Source of the DNA: Pelagibacteraceae bacterium AG-390-L03
GTDB lineage: Bacteria; Pseudomonadota; Alphaproteobacteria; Pelagibacterales; Pelagibacteraceae
Assembly (NCBI GenBank): GCA_003279685.1
Contig: QCHA01000001.1
Coordinates: 310,001-374,000 of the forward strand
DNA: 64,000 nucleotides
Direction of reading: 5' to 3'
A program made the translations under genes and the position numbers. Shown here in pieces: positions 49,308 through 57,711 of the stretch. The notes under the pieces were generated by a model, which saw only the letters and a list, made by a program, of their open reading frames with translations, was not told the DNA's origin and searched no databases. How positions within the stretch are numbered: the stretch's first letter is position 1; each line of letters begins with the position of its first letter.

Positions 49308-50459
49308 TTATTTCTTATAGATTATTTTTGAATTATCTAATTCTTTTAAACTTTTACAACCCATTAATATCATGTTGCGTCGAATCTCATCATGCATATT
49401 TTGCAATACACGCTCCACACCTTTTTGACCCCCAGCTCCTAATGAAAATAGGAACATTTTACCAAAACTACAGGCTTTAGCACCTGCGGCTAAAGCTTTT
49501 AAAACATGAGTTCCTCTTCTAACTCCTCCATCTAAAATAATTTCCAATTTATCTCCAACTGCATCAGATATAGCTTTAACTTGATCAAATGGAGATCTAG
49601 ATCCATCAAGTTGTCTTCCTCCATGATTTGAAATCATGATAGCAGTGCAACCAATATCAATAGCTCTTTTTGCATCTTCTACAGACATCACTCCTTTTAA
49701 GGCAAAAGGTCCATTCCATCTTTTAATACAGTATTCTGCATCCTTCCAGTTCATTGCTGGATCGTATTGTTCATTAATATAGTCAATAACAGATTTAGCA
49801 ATATTTGTTCCTTTGTCTGTTTTGTTCTTTATATTTGCAAGTTCAAATTTTTTGTTAGTTAAATACTTGAAAACCCACTCAGGACGCATTGCAAAACTTA
49901 ACAAACTTTCAAGAGTTAATTTTGGTGGAGTTGTAAATCCAGTTCGATGATCTCTTTCTCTATTACCTGCAACTAAAGTATCTACTGTTAAACAAAGGCC
50001 ATTAAAATTTGCAGCTCTACACCTATCAATTAAATCATCTGTGATAGATTGATCCTTATGAACATATAATTGAAAAAGTTTTGGACAATTTGAAATTTCA
50101 GATACTTCTTCAATTGAAAAAGAAGCCATTGTGGACATACTATACATAGTTCCATGTTTTTCAGCTGCTCTTGCTGACGCCTTGTCTCCTTCTGGTGTAT
50201 ATAAACTTTGCATTGCACACGGTGATAGAAAAAGTGGCATATCAATTTTTTTTCCAAAAACAGTCGTAGATAAGTCAGGTTCACCAACACTTGCCAAAAT
50301 ATTTGGGACTAAGTCACAATCATTAAATGCATTTGTGTTTCTGTTTAAAGTAACCTCATCATCTGATCCACCATCTATGTAATGGAAAATTGGGGCGGGT
50401 AATTTTTTTTTAGCTAACTTTCTGAAATCATTAAAATTATAGCAGTCATTTAAATTCAT
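49308..50459 (-). CDS. FMN-dependent alpha-hydroxy-acid oxidase/dehydrogenase, copy 1
   Basis: 383 residues of the LldD/glycolate oxidase family. PIFHYIDGGSDDE at the N-terminus, LTVDTLVAGNRERDHR, SNHGGRQLDGSRSPFD with the catalytic His and Arg, and ILDGGVRRGTHVLKALAAGA for FMN phosphate are all present. It would oxidise L-lactate, glycolate or a related L-2-hydroxy acid. It lies two bases after a close paralog and was probably created by tandem duplication. Confidence 0.88.
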   Translation of the reverse strand: MNLNDCYNFNDFRKLAKKKLPAPIFHYIDGGSDDEVTLNRNTNAFNDCDLVPNILASVGEPDLSTTVFGKKIDMPLFLSPCAMQSLYTPEGDKASARAAEKHGTMYSMSTMASFSIEEVSEISNCPKLFQLYVHKDQSITDDLIDRCRAANFNGLCLTVDTLVAGNRERDHRTGFTTPPKLTLESLLSFAMRPEWVFKYLTNKKFELANIKNKTDKGTNIAKSVIDYINEQYDPAMNWKDAEYCIKRWNGPFALKGVMSVEDAKRAIDIGCTAIMISNHGGRQLDGSRSPFDQVKAISDAVGDKLEIILDGGVRRGTHVLKALAAGAKACSFGKMFLFSLGAGGQKGVERVLQNMHDEIRRNMILMGCKSLKELDNSKIIYKK

Positions 50460-50461
50460 AG

Positions 50462-51610
50462 TTATCTAAATCTTAAATTATTTCTATTAAGATCATTAAT
50501 TTTAGTACATCCCATTAACTTCATATCCCTTATTAATTCTGTCTTATATTTTTCAATGGCTCGTTCAACACCTGCCTGACCTCCAGCTGCTAATGCATAA
50601 AGATATAATCTTCCACCCGAACAAGCTTTGGCACCTAATGATAAAGCCTTAAGCATATGAGTTCCTCTGTGAATACCACCTTCACAAATAACATCGAGTT
50701 TATCTCCAACAGCATCAACAATTTCTGCTAGCTGATCAAAAGGGGCTCTAGATCCATCAAGTTGTCTTCCTCCATGATTTGAAACCATTATACCTGTACA
50801 ACCAATATCAACTGCTCGTTTTGCATCATCAACACTCATAATGCCTTTTAATGCAAAATGACCTCCCCATTGGGAACAAAGTTTTTCAGCATCTTTCCAG
50901 TTCATAGATTGATCCAACATAGTAGAAAAATAATTTCCTATTGAGGTATTGGTGTCTGTGCCTTCTTTTACATGATCTTGAAGATGAGGTAATTCAAATT
51001 TTCCTTTTGTTAAATAGTTGATCCCCCACATTGGCTTTGTAGCAAAACTAAATAAACTAGATAATGTTAATTTAGGAGGCGAGGTAAAACCTGTCCTTAA
51101 ATCCCTTTCACGATTCCCTCCTGTAATTGTATCTACTGTTAAAGCCATAACATCAAATTTAGCTGCTTTAGCTCTTTCCAAACAAGCATCATTTAAACCT
51201 CTATCTTTATGAAAATAGAACTGAAACATCTTTGGAGTATCAATCATAGAAGATATTTCTTCCACACTTACGGTAGCTAATGCTGAGACACCAAACATGG
51301 TATTATATTTTTTTGCTGCTTTTCCAACTGCTCTTTCACCATCATAGTGAAATAATCTTTGTAAGGCTGTTGGTGCTAAATAAAAAGGTAGATCTAACTT
51401 TTTTCCAAAAATTGTTGTTGATAAATCAACATTCTCTACACCTCTCAAAACATTTGGAACTAAATCGACATCATCAAATGCACTGGTGTTTCTAGCATAA
51501 GTAATTTCATCATCTGCGGCTCCATCAATGTAGTGAAAGATAGGTGATGGTAATTTTTTTTTAGCTAATTTTCTAAAATCACTAAAATTATGACAATCAG
51601 TTAAATTCAT
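50462..51610 (-). CDS. FMN-dependent alpha-hydroxy-acid oxidase/dehydrogenase, copy 2
   Basis: 382 residues, starting NLTDCHNFSDFRKLAKKKLP, nearly the same as the downstream copy. Active-site blocks are kept: LTVDTITGGNRERDLR, SNHGGRQLDGSRAPFD and CEGGIHRGTHMLKALSLGA. Differences lie mainly in the substrate-side segments (for example LAPTALQRLFHYDGE against LSPCAMQSLYTPEGD), so the two may differ in substrate. It starts nine bases after the PagL-like gene. Confidence 0.88.
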   Translation of the reverse strand: MNLTDCHNFSDFRKLAKKKLPSPIFHYIDGAADDEITYARNTSAFDDVDLVPNVLRGVENVDLSTTIFGKKLDLPFYLAPTALQRLFHYDGERAVGKAAKKYNTMFGVSALATVSVEEISSMIDTPKMFQFYFHKDRGLNDACLERAKAAKFDVMALTVDTITGGNRERDLRTGFTSPPKLTLSSLFSFATKPMWGINYLTKGKFELPHLQDHVKEGTDTNTSIGNYFSTMLDQSMNWKDAEKLCSQWGGHFALKGIMSVDDAKRAVDIGCTGIMVSNHGGRQLDGSRAPFDQLAEIVDAVGDKLDVICEGGIHRGTHMLKALSLGAKACSGGRLYLYALAAGGQAGVERAIEKYKTELIRDMKLMGCTKINDLNRNNLRFR

Positions 51611-51618
51611 CTGTCTAT

Positions 51619-52119
51619 TTAGAAGTTTTTAATAAAATTAAACATATAACTATTTGCCCCAGGATTTTTGTCTCCTATGCTTGCATTAGATACATGATTA
51701 TAAGAAATAGCAATTTTAGAGTTATTTGACGAACTATATGAAAACTGAACTTCAGATTTAAATTCAAGAGCATGACCTAAATCTTTTCCATCTCCTTTAT
51801 GGTACAAGCCAGGTGCAAAACTAGGTGTAAATGTTATAGCACCCATATCAACATTCCACTCAATTCCAGTATATAAATATGCAGCTGAATTTTCAGTTAT
51901 GAAGCCACCAGTAATTGGTGAGATATTTCCAAAAAAAGTATCTCTTTCAAGGTTTTCATTTTGATGTTGAAAACCAACCAACATTGCTGCTTGCTTATTA
52001 TCACTAAAGTCAAAATTACCAGTATAAAAATTATATTGATGATTGTTGATTTCTGCTGCAAACAACTTGGTTGTAGTAAAAAATATAACTAAAAATATGT
52101 TTAATTTTTTAACGCTCAT
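51619..52119 (-). CDS. acyloxyacyl hydrolase (PagL)-like outer membrane protein
   Basis: 166 residues. Residues 1-21 are a signal peptide ending LFAAE; the rest alternates like a small beta barrel and ends in Phe, as outer membrane proteins do. YNHVSNASIGDKNPG near the C-terminus matches the PagL active site, with His142 and Ser144 of the lipid A 3-O-deacylase triad. The expected Glu twelve residues after the Ser is Asn156 (NPGAN against NPGxE), so catalysis is uncertain. It sits between ccmH and the hydroxy-acid block. Confidence 0.75.
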   Translation of the reverse strand: MSVKKLNIFLVIFFTTTKLFAAEINNHQYNFYTGNFDFSDNKQAAMLVGFQHQNENLERDTFFGNISPITGGFITENSAAYLYTGIEWNVDMGAITFTPSFAPGLYHKGDGKDLGHALEFKSEVQFSYSSSNNSKIAISYNHVSNASIGDKNPGANSYMFNFIKNF

Positions 52120-52135
52120 TCTTGTTAATATCAGA

Positions 52136-52501
52136 TTATTTTTGTTTTTTTAAAAATTTATTAAAGATTATTGCACCACCAACAAAGAATATCAATAGAG
52201 GTAATAGCCATAGAAAATAAGTATTTTTATTAAACAAGGGATCATATAAAATCCAATCACCATATTTACTTTGAAAATAAGAATAAATTTGATTTTCAGA
52301 TAGTCCCTCATTAATTTTATTATCAACTACAATTTTTAAACTGTTTGCAAATTCTGAGTCAGAGTCATAAACAGATTGTCCTTGACAAATCAAGCAACGT
52401 AGGTTTTTTGTGATTTTATTTTTGAGAACCTCATTATCAGCTTTCAAATTATTAAGAGGAAAAATAAAAAAAATGACTAAAAATAATTTTAATATCTTCA
52501 T
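52136..52501 (-). CDS. ccmH: cytochrome c maturation protein CcmH
   Basis: 121 residues. A signal or anchor helix (about 1-20), then NLRCLICQGQS with the CxxC pair Cys36/Cys39, and a C-terminal helix (about 93-112). It reduces apocytochrome c thiols together with CcmG. It is the short alphaproteobacterial form without the CcmI domain. It overlaps ccmG by four bases. Confidence 0.93.
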   Translation of the reverse strand: MKILKLFLVIFFIFPLNNLKADNEVLKNKITKNLRCLICQGQSVYDSDSEFANSLKIVVDNKINEGLSENQIYSYFQSKYGDWILYDPLFNKNTYFLWLLPLLIFFVGGAIIFNKFLKKQK

Positions 52502-53016
52502 TTTATAAATAATTTGATCTCCTGCAGAGATCCTTTACTAAGTGGTCCTATATATTTCTTAATAATTTTATTATTATTGATTAAAAAAGATTCTGGAACA
52601 CCATAAGCACCCCATTCAATCGCATTAGTACCTTTATTATCAAAAATTATATTATCGTAAGGATTTCCAAGGTCTTTTAAAAAATCATTAGCATTTTTTT
52701 TTGTATCTTTGTAATTGATACCAATTATTTCTAAATCATTATTTTGTGACAGCTCCATTAAAATTGGATGTTCTTGCTTACAAGGTACACACCAAGAAGA
52801 CCAAATATTTAATAAATAAAATTTATCTGAATTAAAAATTTCTAGTGTATTAATTATTTCATCTGAATTAAATAATTTAACTGAAACTGAAGGTACTTCA
52901 AAACTTGTTTTAGATTCTGGAGTATAAATATTTGTATTTTGTAAACCTCTATAAAAAACAATAAAGATGATTATAAAAATAAAAAAAATTGAAAATGGTA
53001 ATATTTTATTTTTCAT
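52498..53016 (-). CDS. ccmG: thiol-disulfide oxidoreductase CcmG/DsbE
   Basis: 172 residues. One N-terminal membrane helix and a periplasmic thioredoxin fold with WSSWCVPCKQEHP (Cys76, Cys79), AYGVPESFLI giving the cis-Pro, and the insert typical of CcmG. It supplies electrons to CcmH or apocytochrome. It overlaps ccmF by 11 bases. Confidence 0.93.
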   Translation of the reverse strand: MKNKILPFSIFFIFIIIFIVFYRGLQNTNIYTPESKTSFEVPSVSVKLFNSDEIINTLEIFNSDKFYLLNIWSSWCVPCKQEHPILMELSQNNDLEIIGINYKDTKKNANDFLKDLGNPYDNIIFDNKGTNAIEWGAYGVPESFLINNNKIIKKYIGPLSKGSLQEIKLFIK

Positions 53017-54886
53017 ATTCTTTTTTTACAAAACTTATTAGTCCACCAAAGCTGATCAAAATTACTGATATCCAAATCCATAACATAAATGGTTTAACCT
53101 GATACCTAACATTAAAAAATTCTTGATTTTGAACTATATTGATAACCATAAACTTATCTGATAATAATGTCGTTTTAATATCAGCTTCGCTAGTAGTTAT
53201 ATTTGGTTGATTATATATTCTTAACTCTGGCGATAAATTTTGTATTTTACCTTTTGAGTCTTGAACAATAAAATTACCTATTATTGATTTATAATTTTCT
53301 CCTTCTTTTTTATTAAGGCTCTCAAAAACTATTTTTGCCTTAGTATCCTCAAAAGTTTGTCCCACTTTTAGATTTGTGATAATTTCACTTGAAAACAAAC
53401 TGTTAAATAAAATGCTCAAAATTAATAAGCTAAAACCAAAATGAGCTGTGTTTTGTGCTAAATTTTTAAACTCCTTACTGAAGAAATCTCTTAATGTAAT
53501 AAAAAATAGATATAAGGCACTCGAAATCAAAATTGTATTTATCAAAAAATTAGAGCTAAAATTTTTAATAATAAAGATAGATAATAAAATTGAAATTATT
53601 AACAATGAGAATAAATAAATTTTGTCTTCTAAATTTGATTTAATCCATTTTAACTTTGGTCCAATTGCCATAATCAACAAAAAAGGAATTAAAAACGGTA
53701 TAATTAGTTTGTGATAAAAAGGCGGTCCTACGGATATTTTTTGAGATGACAAAACATCAAGAAAAATGGGATAAATAGTACCAATTAGAACAACCGATAA
53801 AAAATACATCATAAACCAATTATTAATTATTATGGCTGTTTCCTTACTCATCAAAAAAAAGTTACCTGGATTATCTTTGCTAGTTTTATGAAAAAAGAAA
53901 AATATAAATAATGAAAGAAAAATTAAAGAAAATAAAAATATTAAAATAAATAAACCTCTCTCTGGATCATTTGCAAAAGTATGCACAGAATTAAGAATTC
54001 CTGATCTAACCAAGAATGTACCACTCATACTAAGGGTAAATGTTGATATTGATAAAATTATAACCCAAGAAGTTAAGATTAATTTTTTTTCCAAAACAAG
54101 AATACAGTGTAAAAGTGTTGTTAATGCTAACCATGGCATTAAAGAAACATTTTCAACTGGGTCCCAAAACCAAAAGCCACCCCAACCTAACTCATAATAC
54201 GCCCAAATTGATCCCAATAAAATTCCAAGAGTTAAAAAAATCCATGAACTTAAAACCCATTTTTTTATATGAGATGCCCATTTTTTTGAAATAATATTTA
54301 AGGTTGTTGCAGCCAAAACTGATGAAAAAATAATTGAAGAGCCTACATACCCTAAATATAAAATAGGTGGATGAATTGCTAAAGCAGGATCTTGTAGTAT
54401 TGGATTAAGTCCCAAACCCTCTGTTGGTATCGGATAAATATGATTAAACGGATTTGATGTTTTGATCAAAAAAATAAAAAAACCAATAATGATAATCTGC
54501 TGAAATACTAAAGTTAAAACTCTATATTTTACAGTTTGATTTTTAGTCCTTATTAAAAAAATTAAAATAAACAATGTTAAAACAAGCAGCCATAACAACA
54601 AGCTTCCTTCATGATTACCCCAGGTTCCAGCGATTTTATAAAAAATTGGTTTAGTTGTATGCGAATTATTAAAAACAGTCTCATTACTAAAATCAGACAT
54701 AACAAATGATAAAACTAAACATAAAAAACTAATTACAACTAAAAAAAATTGTAAAAAAGTAAATGATAAAATTTTAGTATCTAATACTTGAGAATTTCTA
54801 AAATTTATTGCAGAAAAATAGAAAAGAAATAATCCAAAAAAAAATCCTAAAATTAATGAATAGTTTCCAATAACGCTAAATAGCAT
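53006..54886 (-). CDS. ccmF: cytochrome c heme lyase CcmF
   Basis: 626 residues from the ATG at 54886, which has GGAG eight bases upstream and follows the ccmE stop by one base; a TTG at 54901 would overlap ccmE. This multi-spanning protein joins heme to apocytochrome c with CcmH. The WWD domain reads WGGFWFWDPVENVSLMPW; AGTWGNHEGSLLLWL and HPPILYLGYVG are further family blocks. Length is near that of other alphaproteobacterial CcmF. Confidence 0.95.
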   Translation of the reverse strand: MLFSVIGNYSLILGFFFGLFLFYFSAINFRNSQVLDTKILSFTFLQFFLVVISFLCLVLSFVMSDFSNETVFNNSHTTKPIFYKIAGTWGNHEGSLLLWLLVLTLFILIFLIRTKNQTVKYRVLTLVFQQIIIIGFFIFLIKTSNPFNHIYPIPTEGLGLNPILQDPALAIHPPILYLGYVGSSIIFSSVLAATTLNIISKKWASHIKKWVLSSWIFLTLGILLGSIWAYYELGWGGFWFWDPVENVSLMPWLALTTLLHCILVLEKKLILTSWVIILSISTFTLSMSGTFLVRSGILNSVHTFANDPERGLFILIFLFSLIFLSLFIFFFFHKTSKDNPGNFFLMSKETAIIINNWFMMYFLSVVLIGTIYPIFLDVLSSQKISVGPPFYHKLIIPFLIPFLLIMAIGPKLKWIKSNLEDKIYLFSLLIISILLSIFIIKNFSSNFLINTILISSALYLFFITLRDFFSKEFKNLAQNTAHFGFSLLILSILFNSLFSSEIITNLKVGQTFEDTKAKIVFESLNKKEGENYKSIIGNFIVQDSKGKIQNLSPELRIYNQPNITTSEADIKTTLLSDKFMVINIVQNQEFFNVRYQVKPFMLWIWISVILISFGGLISFVKKEYEK

Positions 54887-54887
54887 A

Positions 54888-55307
54888 TTATTTTTCTCCA
54901 AGAGCCTGTTTTACTTCTGGAGGCATATAATTTTCATCATGTTTTGCCAAAATTTTTGTTGCAGAAAAAAAATTTCGATCTTTTAAAAATCCTTCTGCTA
55001 CTACTCCCTTTCCTTCTTCAAAAAGATTTGGAATTGCCCCTGTATAGGTAACATTTATTTCATTTTCAAAATCTGTAATCACGAACTTCACTTCGCTAGC
55101 TTTTACGATAATAGAATTTTTTTTTACCATTCCACCTACTCTAATTTTTTTTTTATCTAATTCTGATAGAACTTTAATTTCAGATGGTGATTGAAAGTAT
55201 ACTACATTTTCTTCAAGAGATTTTAAAACAAGGAATGCTGTTAAAATTAATGTAATTAAAACAAGTACTACAAATAAAAATCTTAATTTAACTTTACGAC
55301 CATACAT
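54888..55307 (-). CDS. ccmE: periplasmic heme chaperone CcmE
   Basis: 139 residues. An N-terminal membrane helix (about 9-28), an OB-fold periplasmic domain with [11 protein letters not shown] and [19 protein letters not shown], and the heme-binding HDENY motif with His123 and Tyr127. It receives heme from CcmC and passes it to CcmF. Ten bases separate it from ccmD. Confidence 0.95.
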   Translation of the reverse strand: MYGRKVKLRFLFVVLVLITLILTAFLVLKSLEENVVYFQSPSEIKVLSELDKKKIRVGGMVKKNSIIVKASEVKFVITDFENEINVTYTGAIPNLFEEGKGVVAEGFLKDRNFFSATKILAKHDENYMPPEVKQALGEK

Positions 55308-55317
55308 GGTTTAAAAG

Positions 55318-55545
55318 TTAATTGTTTGTGGCGTTAGCTAAAATTTCTTTATTTATTCTTTGTGATTTTGCAGATTTAGCTTTCTCAGAGTTCAGAGATC
55401 CAAATTTAGCTACAAATTTATTTTGTTCCTTAATAAATTGAACTTTTGTAATTAAATATAGAGCTGAAAAACTCAAAAGTGTAAAACTGAAAGCAGACAA
55501 TACGTAAACTCCGTATCCGTTCATAAAAAGTAATTCATTTATCAT
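55318..55545 (-). CDS. ccmD: small membrane protein CcmD
   Basis: 75 residues. One membrane helix (about 12-32) preceded by FMNGYGVYV, a typical CcmD beginning, and a Lys-rich soluble tail. CcmD helps release holo-CcmE from the CcmABCD complex. Assignment rests on the helix, the GYGVYV motif and the place between ccmC and ccmE. It overlaps ccmC by four bases. The 75-residue length is a little long for CcmD. Confidence 0.8.
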   Translation of the reverse strand: MINELLFMNGYGVYVLSAFSFTLLSFSALYLITKVQFIKEQNKFVAKFGSLNSEKAKSAKSQRINKEILANATNN

Positions 55546-56249
55546 AGTCTATCTAGGCCTTTATTTTTAATTTTTATCAGTTCTGTATTATATTTCATTA
55601 AAAAAATTAGCAATGAAAAAAGAGCAAATGCCGCAGTCATTATCAGCAAAGGAAAAAGCATCGATGAATGAATTGAGCTTTTCGATAAAATATTGATTGA
55701 AGCTGGTTGATGAAGTGTATTCCACCAATCTACAGAGTATTTGATAATAGGAACATTAATTATGCCTAGTATCGTAATAAAAGTTGTGACCTTAAAAACC
55801 TTTTCTTCACTTTCATAAATTCTCCACGAAATTAAATACATTGCATAAAATAATGCTAAGATTAACATAGAAGTAATTCTAGCGTCCCAAGCCCACCAAG
55901 TTCCCCATGTTGGTTTGCCCCAAATTGCTCCTGTAACTAAAGCAATAATATTAAAAACAAATCCTGAGGGAGCTAAACTTTTCGAAATTAAGAAAAAATT
56001 TTTATTTTTAAAAATAAATCCACTAATCGATAAAAAAGTAATAGAAGAAAAGATCCCTAAAGAAATCCAAGCAGCCGGAACATGCACATACATAATTCTA
56101 ACAGCATCACTTTGTTTATAATCTTCAGGAGATAAAATTAGTGCTTCTGTCAATCCAACTGAGAGGACAATCACAAATAAAAACAAAATATATTTTGGAG
56201 CTTTGGAAGTTATTTGAAAAATCCTATTTGGATGAAAAAGTTTAAACAT
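55542..56249 (-). CDS. ccmC: heme transporter/handling protein CcmC
   Basis: 235 residues, six membrane segments. The WWD domain reads WGKPTWGTWWAWDARITSML; MYVHVPAAWISL and DWWNTLHQPASI carry the two heme-ligand histidines. It presents heme to CcmE. It is the first ccm gene, preceded by an intergenic region with a long RNA stem. ccmA and ccmB are not in the window. Confidence 0.95.
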   Translation of the reverse strand: MFKLFHPNRIFQITSKAPKYILFLFVIVLSVGLTEALILSPEDYKQSDAVRIMYVHVPAAWISLGIFSSITFLSISGFIFKNKNFFLISKSLAPSGFVFNIIALVTGAIWGKPTWGTWWAWDARITSMLILALFYAMYLISWRIYESEEKVFKVTTFITILGIINVPIIKYSVDWWNTLHQPASINILSKSSIHSSMLFPLLIMTAAFALFSLLIFLMKYNTELIKIKNKGLDRL

Positions 56250-56281
56250 ATTTAATTAGTGATGTTTATTATGAAAAGGAT

Positions 56282-56345
56282 TTCCGATCAAGAATGTAGA
56301 GGGAGATAATAATTTAAAATTAACATACAACATCCTTGATCAGAA
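56282..56345 (-). ncRNA. 16-bp RNA stem-loop between hspQ and ccmC
   Basis: Positions 56282-56297 pair with 56330-56345 around a 32-base loop. The two imperfect positions are G-U wobbles on the minus strand but A-C mismatches on the plus strand, so the stem is uninterrupted only as minus-strand RNA. It lies after the hspQ stop and before the ccmC start. TATATT just upstream (minus) could be a -10 box. A leader of the ccm operon, a processing site or a small RNA would all fit; no known family was recognised. Confidence 0.5.
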
Positions 56346-56412
56346 TATATAAAAAATTTAACTAATTTGTATGGCTTAGATTTGAGCTAAATGTGTTTGA
56401 AAAATGATAATT

Positions 56413-56733
56413 TTAATTAGACATTTTAAAATAACTTGAACCCCTTTTTCCTGAAAAAATCTCTTCAATTAAAGGATGTTTTATTGGCTCATCGGAGTCA
56501 TCCATAAGAAGATTTTGTTCTGAAACATAAGCTTCATAAGTTATTTCATCATTTTCAGCCAGTAAATGATAAAAAGGCTGATCTTTTCTTGGTCTCACAT
56601 TTTTTGGAATAGATTGGTACCATTCCTCTGAGTTATTAAATTCAAAATCAACATCATATATTACACCTCTAAATTCGAAGTGCTTATGTTTTACAATATC
56701 TCCAATAGAGAATTTAGCTTTTTGAATTGGCAT
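56413..56733 (-). CDS. hspQ: heat shock protein HspQ (hemimethylated DNA-binding YccV-like)
   Basis: 106 residues. KFSIGDIVKHKHFEFRGVIYDVD, RPRKDQPFYHLLAEN and TYEAYVSEQNLL are the YccV/HspQ fold motifs. In E. coli HspQ influences Lon and was described as binding hemimethylated oriC. It stands alone on the minus strand, divergent from yciB. Confidence 0.88.
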   Translation of the reverse strand: MPIQKAKFSIGDIVKHKHFEFRGVIYDVDFEFNNSEEWYQSIPKNVRPRKDQPFYHLLAENDEITYEAYVSEQNLLMDDSDEPIKHPLIEEIFSGKRGSSYFKMSN

Positions 56734-56820
56734 AGCTATTAGTATGGGTATTTAAAAATAAAAATCAATGCTTAAAATATTAATGTTTTGTGATGTGGCA
56801 AATATGTTAATATCTTTTTA

Positions 56821-57375
56821 GTGAATAAATCTTTTTTAAAATTTGTTACAGACTTTGGGCCATTAGCTATATTTTTTTTTTATTATTATAATAATGATAA
56901 AAATTTATCAGTTGCTATTCCTCCACTTATAGTTGCAACTTTAATTGCATTGGCTGTTGTTTGGTTTTTTGAAAAAAAAATACCTATGATGCCATTAGTA
57001 AGCGGTATCTTAATTACATTTTTTGGTGGGTTAACTATTTATTTCAATGATCCAATATTTATTTATATTAAACCTACAATTATAAATATTTTATTTGCTT
57101 TAGCTTTATTTGTTGGAAAATATTTTACCAAAGAGCCTGTTTTAAAAAAAATTATGGGTAAATCAATTCCATTATCTGATATTGGTTGGGAATTATTAAA
57201 TAAAAGATGGATGTTTTTTTTCTTAGGCCTTGCTATATTAAATGAGTGTGTTTGGAGAACTCAGACAGAGGAGTTTTGGGTTAATTTCAAAGTTTGGGGA
57301 ATGCTTCCAATAACTATAATTTTTACAGGTTTTCAGATACCATTAATCAATAAACATAAAATTGATGCCCAGTAA
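56821..57375 (+). CDS. yciB: inner membrane septation protein A family (YciB/IspZ)
   Basis: 184 residues starting at GTG. KFVTDFGPLAIFFFYYY is the characteristic N-terminus, and WELLNKRWMFFFLGLAILNE followed by TEEFWVNFKVWG the characteristic C-terminal block. Five to six membrane segments. The family is linked to intracellular septation and envelope integrity. It overlaps the DUF2794 gene by 11 bases. Confidence 0.93.
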   Translation: MNKSFLKFVTDFGPLAIFFFYYYNNDKNLSVAIPPLIVATLIALAVVWFFEKKIPMMPLVSGILITFFGGLTIYFNDPIFIYIKPTIINILFALALFVGKYFTKEPVLKKIMGKSIPLSDIGWELLNKRWMFFFLGLAILNECVWRTQTEEFWVNFKVWGMLPITIIFTGFQIPLINKHKIDAQ

Positions 57376-57709
57376 TTTAAAGCTAGTAGTAAATAATCCA
57401 CATAAACAAATAGAAGAAAGGCAATTTTTTGAAAGAGATGAACTTAAGATTATTTTAGATTTATATGCAAAAATGGTCTCTGAAGGATCGTGGAAAGATT
57501 ATGGTTTAAGTATCTCTAGCAAACAAGTCAGCTTTATTGTTTTTAGGAATGCTGCAGAAAATGCTTTATATAAAATTTGTAAAAACTTTAAGCCTAAAAA
57601 TAAAAATTTAAAATATTTAATAACAGATACTAGTGGGAAAATTTTAAAAAACTCTTTTGATCTTAAAATATTATTAAAAAGTACTAACTGGAAAAAGTTA
57701 CAAAAATAA
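57365..57709 (+). CDS. DUF2794 family protein
   Basis: 114 residues from the ATG at 57365; a TTG one codon earlier is less likely. FERDELKIILDLYAKMVSEG and WKDYGLSISSKQVSFIVFRN are features I recall from the alphaproteobacterial DUF2794 family. The function is not known. It overlaps yciB, so it is translated with it, and ends two bases before the convergent BAX-inhibitor gene. Confidence 0.8.
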   Translation: MPSNLKLVVNNPHKQIEERQFFERDELKIILDLYAKMVSEGSWKDYGLSISSKQVSFIVFRNAAENALYKICKNFKPKNKNLKYLITDTSGKILKNSFDLKILLKSTNWKKLQK

Positions 57710-57711
57710 AA

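Noticed and set aside
56271..56309. 12-codon plus-strand frame starting MKRISDQ inside the hspQ-ccmC gap
   Set aside because: No ribosome site, wrong strand for both neighbours, and it covers one arm of the RNA stem; most likely chance.
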